NCBI RefSeq assembly: GCF_000344805.1
Contig: NC_020453.1
Coordinates: 5,613,001-5,677,000 of the forward strand
DNA length: 64,000 nt
Origin: Bradyrhizobium oligotrophicum S58
Lineage (GTDB): Bacteria > Pseudomonadota > Alphaproteobacteria > Rhizobiales > Xanthobacteraceae
Direction of reading: 5' to 3'
Numbering within the stretch: position 1 is the first letter of the stretch; each line of letters starts with the position of its first letter. Positions 26,495-33,630 of the stretch are shown here, in pieces. The notes below the pieces were generated by a model. It saw only the letters and a program-made list of their open reading frames with translations, was not told the origin of the DNA and did no database searches. The position numbers and the translations under genes are program-made.

Positions 26495-27643
26495 ATGGCA
26501 ATCCCCTTCCATAAGGAACTGCGTATCGGGGCCTATCTGATGAAGCAGAAGCTTCTCGGCCGCAAACGCTATCCGCTCGTGCTGATGCTGGAGCCGCTGT
26601 TTCGCTGCAACCTGGCCTGCGCCGGCTGCGGAAAGATCGACTATCCCGACGCGATCCTCAACCGCCGCATGTCGGCGCAGGAGTGCTGGGACGCCGCCGA
26701 CGAATGCGGTGCGCCGATGGTGGCGATCCCCGGCGGCGAGCCGCTGATCCACAAGGAGATCGGCGAGATCGTGCGCGGCCTGGTGGCGCGCAAGAAGTTC
26801 GTCTCGCTCTGCACCAACGCGCTGCTGCTCGAGAAGAAGCTCGATCTGTTCGAGCCCTCGCCCTATTTGTTCTTCTCGGTGCATCTCGACGGCCTGCGCG
26901 AGCACCATGACCACGCGGTGTCGCAGAAGGGCGTGTTCGACCGCGCCGTGTCCGCGATCAAGGCGGCCAAGGCCCGCGGCTTCACCGTCAACGTCAACGC
27001 GACCATCTTCGACAATCATCCGGCCGAGGAGATCGCGAAATTCCTGGACTTCACCACCGAGCTCGGCGTCGGCGTCACCATGTCGCCCGGCTATGCCTAT
27101 GAGCGCGCCCCGGACCAGGCGCACTTCCTGAACCGCACCAAGACCAAGCAGCTGTTCCGCGACGTCTTTGCGCTCGGCAAGGGCAAGAAGTGGAATTTCA
27201 TGCATTCCGGCCTGTTCCTCGACTTCCTGGCCGGCAATCAGGAGTTCGAGTGCACGCCCTGGGGCATGCCCGCGCGCAACATCTTCGGCTGGCAGAAGCC
27301 GTGCTATCTGCTCGGCGAAGGCTACACCAAGACCTTCAAGGAGCTGATGGAAACCACCGAGTGGGACTCCTACGGCACCGGCAAGTACGAGAAGTGCGCC
27401 GACTGCATGGCGCATTGCGGCTACGAGGCCACCGCGGCCAACGCGGCGCTGACCAACCCGATCAAGGCGATGTTCGTGTCGCTGCGCGGCATCAAGACCG
27501 AGGGCCCGATGGCGCCGGAGATCGACCTCTCCAAGCAGCGTCCGGCACAGTACGTGTTCTCGTCCGAGGTGCAGAAGCGCCTGTCCGACATCCGCAAGGA
27601 CGAGGCGGTGGAGGCGCAGCAGAAGGCGTCCACGGCGGCCTGA
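26495..27643 (+). CDS. hpnH: Adenosylhopane synthase HpnH (radical SAM)
   Basis: A 382-residue radical SAM enzyme that joins a 5'-deoxyadenosyl group to diploptene, the first step in building the C35 hopanoid side chain. The motif FRCNLACAGCGK provides Cys38, Cys42 and Cys45. PGGEPLIH is the GGE motif. The C-terminal cysteine cluster CADCMAHCGYE is typical of the family. AAGAAGAGA precedes ATG 26495. It follows ispH on the same strand and ends at a strong terminator. HpnG, which acts next, is encoded on the opposite strand downstream. Confidence 0.95.
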   Translation: MAIPFHKELRIGAYLMKQKLLGRKRYPLVLMLEPLFRCNLACAGCGKIDYPDAILNRRMSAQECWDAADECGAPMVAIPGGEPLIHKEIGEIVRGLVARKKFVSLCTNALLLEKKLDLFEPSPYLFFSVHLDGLREHHDHAVSQKGVFDRAVSAIKAAKARGFTVNVNATIFDNHPAEEIAKFLDFTTELGVGVTMSPGYAYERAPDQAHFLNRTKTKQLFRDVFALGKGKKWNFMHSGLFLDFLAGNQEFECTPWGMPARNIFGWQKPCYLLGEGYTKTFKELMETTEWDSYGTGKYEKCADCMAHCGYEATAANAALTNPIKAMFVSLRGIKTEGPMAPEIDLSKQRPAQYVFSSEVQKRLSDIRKDEAVEAQQKASTAA

Positions 27644-27667
27644 TCCGCAGCCACGTCGACAGACAGT

Positions 27668-27699
27668 AAAAAGGCCGCCGAGCAATCGGCGGCTTTTTT
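27668..27699 (+). terminator. Rho-independent terminator after hpnH
   Basis: AAAAAGGCCGCCGA, a small loop, TCGGCGGCTTTTTT. The stem is perfect with a T6 tail, 25 bp after the hpnH stop. Confidence 0.93.
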
Positions 27700-27768
27700 C
27701 GTTGGGGTCATATCCGGGAGCACAGCGGGTTCAGGCGTCCACGCCTCGGCGCAAAGCTCTCTCCACGC

Positions 27769-27843
27769 GTCATTGCGAGCGCAGCGAAGCAATCCAGAGT
27801 CCCGCACACCACCCTGGATTGCTTCGCTGCGCTCGCAATGACG
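27769..27843. repeat. Short palindromic repeat (GTCATTGCGAGCGCAGC family), copy 2
   Basis: GTCATTGCGAGCGCAGCGAA then GCAATCCAG, a 15 bp loop, and the exact complement CTGGATTGC then TTCGCTGCGCTCGCAATGAC. This is the most perfect of the three copies in the window, with arms of about 29 bp. It lies between the convergent hpnH and hpnG genes. Confidence 0.9.
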
Positions 27844-27906
27844 GAGCAGGCTGAATGAGCGGAGAAATCTCGTCTCCAAAATAGGAGAGCGCTCGCGAGT
27901 CGGGCT

Positions 27907-28671
27907 TCACGCCTCGGCGGCGGCCAGCGTTTCCGTCTCGAGGAAATGCTCGGCAGCCAGCAGGCCGCTCAGCAACAGGTCGCGGGCGCCGCGCAGCGAG
28001 CGTAGAGCGCGGTTGAACTCGATGCCGGTCGACACCAGGCCGCGCAGCACGGCCGGGTTGCGGGCGACGCCGCGCAGGATCATCGGCAGATCGATGTCGC
28101 CATTCGGCTTGATCGCGTCCTTGGCCAGCGACGGCAAGGTGCGATGGGCGGGATCGGAGATCACGCGCAGCGCGGCGAAGGGAAGCCCGTATTCGGCGGC
28201 ATAGGCGGCTGCGATGTGGCTCTCCATGTCGACAGCGGCGGCGCCGGTCTTCATGCGCAGCGCGGCCTTGCGGGCCTGCGCCACCACCACCTCTTCGGCG
28301 CCTGCGAGCACACCGCGCACGACGCGGTTCTTCTTCAGGGCGGCGCGGGCGATCTGCTCCTCGCGCAGCGACAGTCCGGACAGCCAGCGTGCATCGCCCG
28401 CCGTCACCTCGGTGGCGACGACGATGTCGCCGGCCTTCAGGCTCGGATCGAGACCACCCGCCACGCCGAAGCTGACGACGCCGCGGATCGAGGTCGGATC
28501 GAACACGGTGAGCAGCGAGCGCAATTGCTTGGGATCGCTCGAGCTGCAGATGACCATCATGCCGGGCCCGGCGGCAATGCGGGCCTCCTGCACCAGTCCC
28601 GTCACGACCAAGACCGGCCGCGGATCAATCGGGCGATCCGCGGACGTATCGTCCCCCATCCCCAACTTCAC
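27907..28671 (-). CDS. hpnG: Hopanoid-associated nucleoside phosphorylase HpnG
   Basis: A 254-residue purine-nucleoside-phosphorylase-like protein; HpnG removes adenine from adenosylhopane, giving the phosphoribosyl/ribosyl hopane. Family features are VVSFGVAGGLDPSLKAGDIV and AAAVDMESHIAAAYAAEYGL with the Met-Glu ribose-binding pair. The start GTG 28671 has AGGGG seven bases upstream; ATG 28659 is possible. It lies on the minus strand with hpnC, hpnD and hpnE, but 305 bp after hpnE, whereas the other three overlap one another. The gene for squalene-hopene cyclase normally sits in that space. Confidence 0.9.
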   Translation of the reverse strand: MKLGMGDDTSADRPIDPRPVLVVTGLVQEARIAAGPGMMVICSSSDPKQLRSLLTVFDPTSIRGVVSFGVAGGLDPSLKAGDIVVATEVTAGDARWLSGLSLREEQIARAALKKNRVVRGVLAGAEEVVVAQARKAALRMKTGAAAVDMESHIAAAYAAEYGLPFAALRVISDPAHRTLPSLAKDAIKPNGDIDLPMILRGVARNPAVLRGLVSTGIEFNRALRSLRGARDLLLSGLLAAEHFLETETLAAAEA

Positions 28672-28976
28672 AATCCGACCCCTGACACCTTATCCGACAT
28701 CGCTTGCCGACGTCGCTTCGTCTCTTGTTCAAAAGCCTCGACCGCGGCGGCGCCAGAACGGAAAGACCTTAACAAACCGAGGATTACGCAGAAAAAATCC
28801 GCGAGGAAACCCCGTTTGCGCCGCACTGCACCCGCACACGATGCGTTTTTTGCCCGGTGTTGCCATTTGGTCCCGCCGACTGCCGTTCCAACTCGGAACA
28901 GAGTCCGCGCGGCCACACCGCTCACGGAACTTTAAGCAAAAACTACGCCACGAAAATGTGAGACTCGTGTCGCTGA
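28672..28976. other. hpnE-hpnG junction where squalene-hopene cyclase (shc) would be expected
   Basis: A gap of 305 bp. I read the three minus-strand frames and found nothing like the C-terminus of squalene-hopene cyclase, nor its QW repeats. The minus-strand frame 28668-28925 (MSGVAARTLFRVG start) and an open frame running out of the hpnE region have no family resemblance. A stretch around 28920-28960 is AT-rich and may hold a promoter for hpnG. Either shc was never here or it was removed cleanly. Confidence 0.7.
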
Positions 28977-30227
28977 TCAGCCCCGCCCGAGCAGCAGCTC
29001 CGCAGCACGGTCGCCGGAGCGCACCGAGCCCTCGATGGTCGCCGGCAGGCCGGTGTCGGTCCAATCCCCGGCCAGGGCCAGATTGCCGAAGGCCGTCTTG
29101 GTGCCCGGCCGCAGCGCGTTCTGTTCCGGAGTGGCCTCGAAGGTGGCACGGCGCTCGCGCACGATCTGCCACGGGGGCAGCTCGGCCGAAATGCCCGCGG
29201 CCTTGCAGACGTCGGCCCAGATCGCACTGGCCAGCTCCTCGCGCGGCATGTCGACCAGGCGATCGCCGTTGCTGATGGTCACCGAGAGCCGCTCTGGGAA
29301 GGCGAACAGCCATTCGACCAGGCCCCCGACCACGCCGAGCAGCGCCGGCGCGTCCTTCGGCGGCGTGATGCGGAAATGAGCATTGACGATGGCGCGGTAA
29401 TTGGTCGGCCCCGTCAGGCCCGGCAGCAGGGCCATCGCGGGCCGTGGCGGCACCGCCAGCACGACGACGTCGGACGGCCCGAGTGCGACGGTCTCGTCAC
29501 CCCCGAAGCGCAGCCCCGTCACCCGGCCACCGGCCTGGTCGAGGCCGCGAAGCTCGCGGCCGATCCGGACGCTGCCACCCTTCCCTTCCAGGAATTTCAC
29601 CGCCGGATCGATCAGCACGCCCGACAACCCATCACGCGCGATCAGGGGGCGGCAGGCCTGGCCGCCGGCCAACAGCGTCTCGCGGACGATGGCGCCAGCG
29701 AGCCCCGCCGAGCCTTCCGGCGGATCGCAATTCAGCGCCGCCAGCAGCAGCGGCTGCACCAGGCGATCATACAGCGTGCCCTTGCAGGCAATGGTGGCGC
29801 CGATCGTCTTCGACGTGCTCGCCCAGATCAGCGGCGACAGCGCGAGATAGTCGCTCAGGCTCGTATCGGGCACGCGGCGGCTCTCGTCGAACACCCACAG
29901 CGGCAGCCGGCCATTGCCGAGATCGAGCAGCCAGCGCTGCCCGGTCCGGATGTCGACGAAGGCGAATTGCGCGTCCTTCGGCCCGACCAGACCCGCCTCG
30001 GAGCCGATCGTGCGGGCATAGGACAGCACGTGGTGATTGGCCGAGAGCAGCAAATGGTTGCCGTTGTCGATCACCAGATCGGTCGCGGCGTCGTAATAGG
30101 AGCGGCAGCGGCCGCCGAGCTGCTGCGTCGCCTCGTGGACATGGACAATGTAGCCCGCATTGGCGAGCCGCACGCCGGCGGAAAGGCCGGACACGCCGGC
30201 GCCGATGATGTGAGCGGTCTTGGTCAT
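28977..30227 (-). CDS. hpnE: Squalene-associated FAD-dependent oxidoreductase HpnE
   Basis: A 416-residue amine-oxidase/phytoene-desaturase-like flavoprotein. In the bacterial squalene route HpnE reduces hydroxysqualene, made by HpnC, to squalene. The FAD motif HIIGAGVSGLSAGVRLANAG is at about residues 6-25, and the C-terminal FAD loop FGNLALAGDWTDTGLPATIE is near 382-401. ATG 30227 overlaps the hpnD stop by ATGA, so translation is coupled. It is last of the tight hpnC-hpnD-hpnE trio. Confidence 0.93.
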   Translation of the reverse strand: MTKTAHIIGAGVSGLSAGVRLANAGYIVHVHEATQQLGGRCRSYYDAATDLVIDNGNHLLLSANHHVLSYARTIGSEAGLVGPKDAQFAFVDIRTGQRWLLDLGNGRLPLWVFDESRRVPDTSLSDYLALSPLIWASTSKTIGATIACKGTLYDRLVQPLLLAALNCDPPEGSAGLAGAIVRETLLAGGQACRPLIARDGLSGVLIDPAVKFLEGKGGSVRIGRELRGLDQAGGRVTGLRFGGDETVALGPSDVVVLAVPPRPAMALLPGLTGPTNYRAIVNAHFRITPPKDAPALLGVVGGLVEWLFAFPERLSVTISNGDRLVDMPREELASAIWADVCKAAGISAELPPWQIVRERRATFEATPEQNALRPGTKTAFGNLALAGDWTDTGLPATIEGSVRSGDRAAELLLGRG

Positions 30228-31066
30228 CAGATGAGAGCGTAACGGAGGATGATGCCGATTTTCGTGAGCTTGCTCACACGCACCGGCTCGCGCGGCAGCG
30301 CGAAGCCACGCTCGAGCAGCAGATCGAACACGGCGCGGTAGTATTTCGACATGATCCGCGGCGCGCGAACGGCACGCCGGCGATTGCGCCGCATGATCTC
30401 GTCGGCCTTCTCGAAATGCGTCTTCGCCCTGACCGCAACGGAGTTGCAGACCTTGGGCAGCGCGCGCTCCTGCATCACCTTGACGGGATCGTCGCCGGTG
30501 ATGCCGGCGAACAGCAGCGCCTCGCGCGGCAGATAGAGCCGGCCGATGCCGGCATCCTCGTCGATGTCGCGCAGGATGTTTGTGAGCTGCAGCGCTCGGC
30601 CGAGATGGTGGGCGAGCAGGATGCCATCCTCCTCGGGCATGCCGAAGATGCGCACCGAGAGACGGCCGACGGCGCTCGCCACCCGGTCACAATAGAGGTC
30701 GAGGGTGGCCAGATCAGGCGCGCGGATCTCCTGCGGCACGTCCATCTCCATGCCATCGATGATGGCCAGGAAATCCTCCCGCTTCAGCCCGAACGCCTTC
30801 ACCGACGCCACGTAGTCGTGCAGGCGCGGTGGCGGATTGCCGCGATAGAGCGCGTCGATGTCGTCGCGCCATTTCTGCAGCGCCGCCAGCCGTTCGGGCC
30901 GCGGCCCGTCGGAATCGGCGATGTCGTCGACCTCGCGGCAGAAGCTGTAGACCTGGAACATCGCATCGCGCTGGGCGCGCGGCAGGATGCGCATGGCGGC
31001 ATAGAACGAGCTGCCGGAGGCCGCCGTGCCGTGATCGACGTTGTCTGCGGTCGCCTCGAGGGTCAT
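30227..31066 (-). CDS. hpnD: Presqualene diphosphate synthase HpnD
   Basis: A 279-residue squalene/phytoene-synthase-fold enzyme that condenses two farnesyl diphosphates to presqualene diphosphate. Both Asp-rich metal motifs are present: REVDDIADSD at about 44-53 and LTNILRDIDED at about 164-174. The start ATG 31066 (MTLEATADNVDHG) overlaps the hpnC stop by ATGA; the frame is open further upstream only because it shadows hpnC. Its own stop overlaps the hpnE start. Confidence 0.93.
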   Translation of the reverse strand: MTLEATADNVDHGTAASGSSFYAAMRILPRAQRDAMFQVYSFCREVDDIADSDGPRPERLAALQKWRDDIDALYRGNPPPRLHDYVASVKAFGLKREDFLAIIDGMEMDVPQEIRAPDLATLDLYCDRVASAVGRLSVRIFGMPEEDGILLAHHLGRALQLTNILRDIDEDAGIGRLYLPREALLFAGITGDDPVKVMQERALPKVCNSVAVRAKTHFEKADEIMRRNRRRAVRAPRIMSKYYRAVFDLLLERGFALPREPVRVSKLTKIGIILRYALI

Positions 31067-31941
31067 GCGCCGGCTGCCGATTTGGTGACGGGATGACGTC
31101 CGGCCACACGGCGGATGATCTCGCCCATCACAGAGGTAAAGGTGAGGCCAAGCATGCCGGTCGGCGAAAGATGGACCCGCTCGCTGAGGGGATCGCGCAC
31201 CTTGAGCAACGCCACGATCCGATCGGCGAAGCCCTGGATCACCGCGATCTCCAGCCCGAAGCGGAAATCCTTGACGCCGCTGTTGAGGTCCCTGCCCTCC
31301 TCGAGCAGGGCCGCATTGCGCACCGCGAGCTTCTGCAGGCAGGACAGCAACTGCGGCGGCGCCTTGGCTTGGCCGAGCATCTCGACGGTGGCGCCAGCTT
31401 CCGCCAGCGCGTCGCGCGGCAGATAGACGCGGTTGAGCGCCTTGTAGTCCTTGCCGCAATCCTGGAGGTGGTTGTTGATCTGCAGCCCGGCGCAGATGGC
31501 ATCCGACGCGGGCCAGGTCGAGGTGGACTCGCCGTGCACGTCGAGCATGAAGCGTCCGACCGGCATTGCCGAATAGCGGCAGTAGTGAATGACCTCGTCC
31601 CAATTCTCGTAGCGCAGCTTGGTCACGTCCATGCGGAAGGCGACCAGCAGATCGAGCGCATGACGCGGCGGCATGCCGCGTTCCGCGAGTGCCCGGCGCA
31701 GGCTGACGGCGACGTCCTGGGTCTCGCCCGTTCCGGTCAATTCGGCCTCGAGCAGATCGAGCAGCCGCAGCTTCTCTTCACCCGGCAGTTCCGGATGATC
31801 GGCGATGTCGTCGGCGGTGCGGACGAAATTGTAGAAGGCGAGGATCAGGGCCCGATGCTCGGGACGGATGATCCACGAGGCCACCGGAAAGTTCTCGTCC
31901 CGGTGTGTCTTGCCGGATCGCAAATCGCTCGCGGTGGTCAT
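31063..31941 (-). CDS. hpnC: Hydroxysqualene synthase HpnC
   Basis: A 292-residue squalene-synthase-fold protein that converts presqualene diphosphate to hydroxysqualene. FVRTADDIADHPE (first Asp motif) and QINNHLQDCGKD (second, with a Cys) fit HpnC rather than HpnD. The start ATG 31941 (MTTASDLRSGKTHRDENFPV) is preferred, since family members begin shortly before the ENFPVAS motif; the frame is open to 31983. It is the first gene of the minus-strand operon hpnC-hpnD-hpnE, with 4 bp overlaps. Confidence 0.92.
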   Translation of the reverse strand: MTTASDLRSGKTHRDENFPVASWIIRPEHRALILAFYNFVRTADDIADHPELPGEEKLRLLDLLEAELTGTGETQDVAVSLRRALAERGMPPRHALDLLVAFRMDVTKLRYENWDEVIHYCRYSAMPVGRFMLDVHGESTSTWPASDAICAGLQINNHLQDCGKDYKALNRVYLPRDALAEAGATVEMLGQAKAPPQLLSCLQKLAVRNAALLEEGRDLNSGVKDFRFGLEIAVIQGFADRIVALLKVRDPLSERVHLSPTGMLGLTFTSVMGEIIRRVAGRHPVTKSAAGA

Positions 31942-32166
31942 GACGAAACAGCTATCAGGTTGAAAGGGCGCTACCGAAAACAATGCCCGCCGCTTCGCTC
32001 ATGCGAACGGATTGCTGGCCTCCATATAGGCGAAGATCCAGCCAAAACCAATGCAATCGATATCGGAGCAGCCAATGCGCCCGGGCCGCCGTCCGCGCCT
32101 GAAGGGCGGGCCAGCGGCCGTTAACCAAGACGGGTCCGAAAACAACCCGTGACGAGCGGCAACCGC

Positions 32167-32400
32167 TTACTGGTTGTGGGTCTTCAGCACCTGATCACAG
32201 GCCGGGCTGATCTTGGGGCGGTTCTCCTTGAGGCACGCCAGGATGGTGAAGTCACCCTGATCGATGACGGCACGGCAGAACTTCTGAACGTCGCGCGTGC
32301 AAGCCGCCTGCTCCTCGGCGGTCCCACGCGCGCCTTGCGCGAAGGCACCGGTGGAAGCCGTCAGCGACAGCAGGGAAAGTGCCAGGAAAATCTTACGCAT
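32167..32400 (-). CDS. Small secreted four-cysteine protein
   Basis: 77 residues with a clear signal peptide (MRKIFLALSLLSLTASTGAFA-QG). The mature part of about 55 residues has four cysteines in AACTRDVQKFC and ILACLKENRPKISPAC, a pattern that suggests two disulfides in the periplasm. It resembles cysteine-rich-repeat proteins common in Bradyrhizobium relatives; function unknown. It is 225 bp upstream of hpnC on the same strand, perhaps unrelated. Confidence 0.75.
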   Translation of the reverse strand: MRKIFLALSLLSLTASTGAFAQGARGTAEEQAACTRDVQKFCRAVIDQGDFTILACLKENRPKISPACDQVLKTHNQ

Positions 32401-32883
32401 CGTGTTCCTTCATTTTGACAGCAGAGGAGACCTCCCGGGGTCGCCGATGCTGCCCGGGAAACACCTGTTTGGTTTGGCAAGGACCGCAAGCCCCCCAGCG
32501 CCGGAGGTACGCTGCCAAATGCGGCCAAATTTACGCCCTATGCTCCCAAGCGCATCAAGCTTGGGCATCACAGCTTTGGCATAAACAAGGCTTTGATACT
32601 AGGGCATTATTTTCGGAACACGTTTTTCGCATTTGGCTGTTGCAAGCATGCCGCGGCCACCGTTAGATGCAGCGCCGCCGGAGCTGCCGACTTGCAGCGG
32701 TTTTGCGACGAAGGACGCTGGTCTGATCCATCGCACGTGCCGGCAGACATGATGACATCACGACATCCGGTCGCAGCGCCCGACCGGCCGTCATTTGAAC
32801 CTAACCTTAGGCGAGAACACCAAAGTGTTCGAAGCGGCGTTATACGCCGGCACAACGGTGTCATTTTGGATGGGAAACTCGAT
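32401..32883. other. Gap of 483 bp, regulatory only
   Basis: No credible gene. AT-rich tracts lie at 32510-32640. Just upstream of the next gene there are two small hairpins, GAACACCAAAGTGTTC (about 32815) and CGGCGTTATACGCCG (about 32836), inside what should be the 5' leader of that gene. They could be operators or leader structure. Confidence 0.45.
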
Positions 32884-33378
32884 ATGAAACTGTTCGGCTC
32901 ACCTTTCTCCGGCCGTGTCGTCAAGGCCGCCGGCCTCGGAGCAGCTTTGTTCATGGCGGCGACGGCAGTTCAGGCTCAGTCGGGCCCGTTCGCCGGCTTC
33001 GACGGCTCGTGGTCGGGCAACGGCACCGTCGCTCTGTCCGACGGCACCACCGAGCGCATCCGCTGCAAGGCCAGCTACAAGGTGGCCGGCGCCACTCTGA
33101 AGCAGAGTCTGCAATGCGCCAGCGACAGCTACAAGTTCCTCCTCTCCAGCGACGTCGTCAGCCAGGGCGACCGCATCTCCGGCAATTGGAGCGAATCGAG
33201 CCGCAACGTGAACGGCGAGCTGCAGGGCACCGCCGGCAACGGCCAGATCGACGTGTTCGTGCAGGCCGCCGGCTTCGCCGCCAGCATCACCTTACGGACC
33301 AGCGGCAACAAGCAGGTCGTGCAGATCTCGTCGAAGGGCGAGATCCGCGGCGTCAACATCACGATGTCGAAGACCTGA
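32884..33378 (+). CDS. Exported protein of unknown function
   Basis: 164 residues. The signal peptide runs to about AVQA-QS (residue 30). The mature part is beta-rich and starts GPFAGFDGSWSGNGTVALSD, with a single pair of cysteines (IRCKASYKV, LQCASDSYK) and repeated alternating hydrophobic strands, suggesting a small periplasmic beta-barrel or sandwich. No family name is recognised. The start ATG 32884 has GGGAAAC upstream; the frame is open farther but without a signal peptide. It ends at a terminator. Confidence 0.75.
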   Translation: MKLFGSPFSGRVVKAAGLGAALFMAATAVQAQSGPFAGFDGSWSGNGTVALSDGTTERIRCKASYKVAGATLKQSLQCASDSYKFLLSSDVVSQGDRISGNWSESSRNVNGELQGTAGNGQIDVFVQAAGFAASITLRTSGNKQVVQISSKGEIRGVNITMSKT

Positions 33379-33406
33379 ACTGATCTATCAGCTTCTGAAT
33401 AAGCAA

Positions 33407-33437
33407 GCGGCCCTGACCATGTCAGGGCCGCTTTGTT
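33407..33437 (+). terminator. Rho-independent terminator
   Basis: GCGGCCCTGAC, loop CAT, GTCAGGGCCGC then TTTGTTT. The 11 bp stem is perfect and ends about 30 bp after the exported-protein gene. Confidence 0.9.
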
Positions 33438-33479
33438 TGCGGTGCCTCCAGGGCATTCTGGTCCCAGATTCCATCACCG

Positions 33480-33587
33480 CTGTCATCGCCCGGCTTGACC
33501 GGGCGATCCAGTATTCCAGAGGCGGTCGTGATAGAATCGACAGGCCGCGGCGTACTGGATCGCCCGGTCAAGCCGGGCGATGACAGC
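33480..33587. repeat. Palindromic repeat with 34 bp arms
   Basis: Left arm CTGTCATCGCCCGGCTTGAC then CGGGCGATCCAGTA (33480-33513); right arm is the exact complement (33553-33586). The loop is about 39 bp. It lies between convergent genes. Only one copy of this family was noticed in the window. Confidence 0.9.
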
Positions 33588-33630
33588 TGTGTGCTGGGCT
33601 TAGACCAAGCGACTCACCCTACACCGGACC

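Noticed and set aside
27769..27843. Possible terminator after hpnH/hpnG
   Set aside because: A perfect palindrome but without a T tract, and it matches two other copies, so it is a dispersed repeat. The real hpnH terminator is at 27668-27699.
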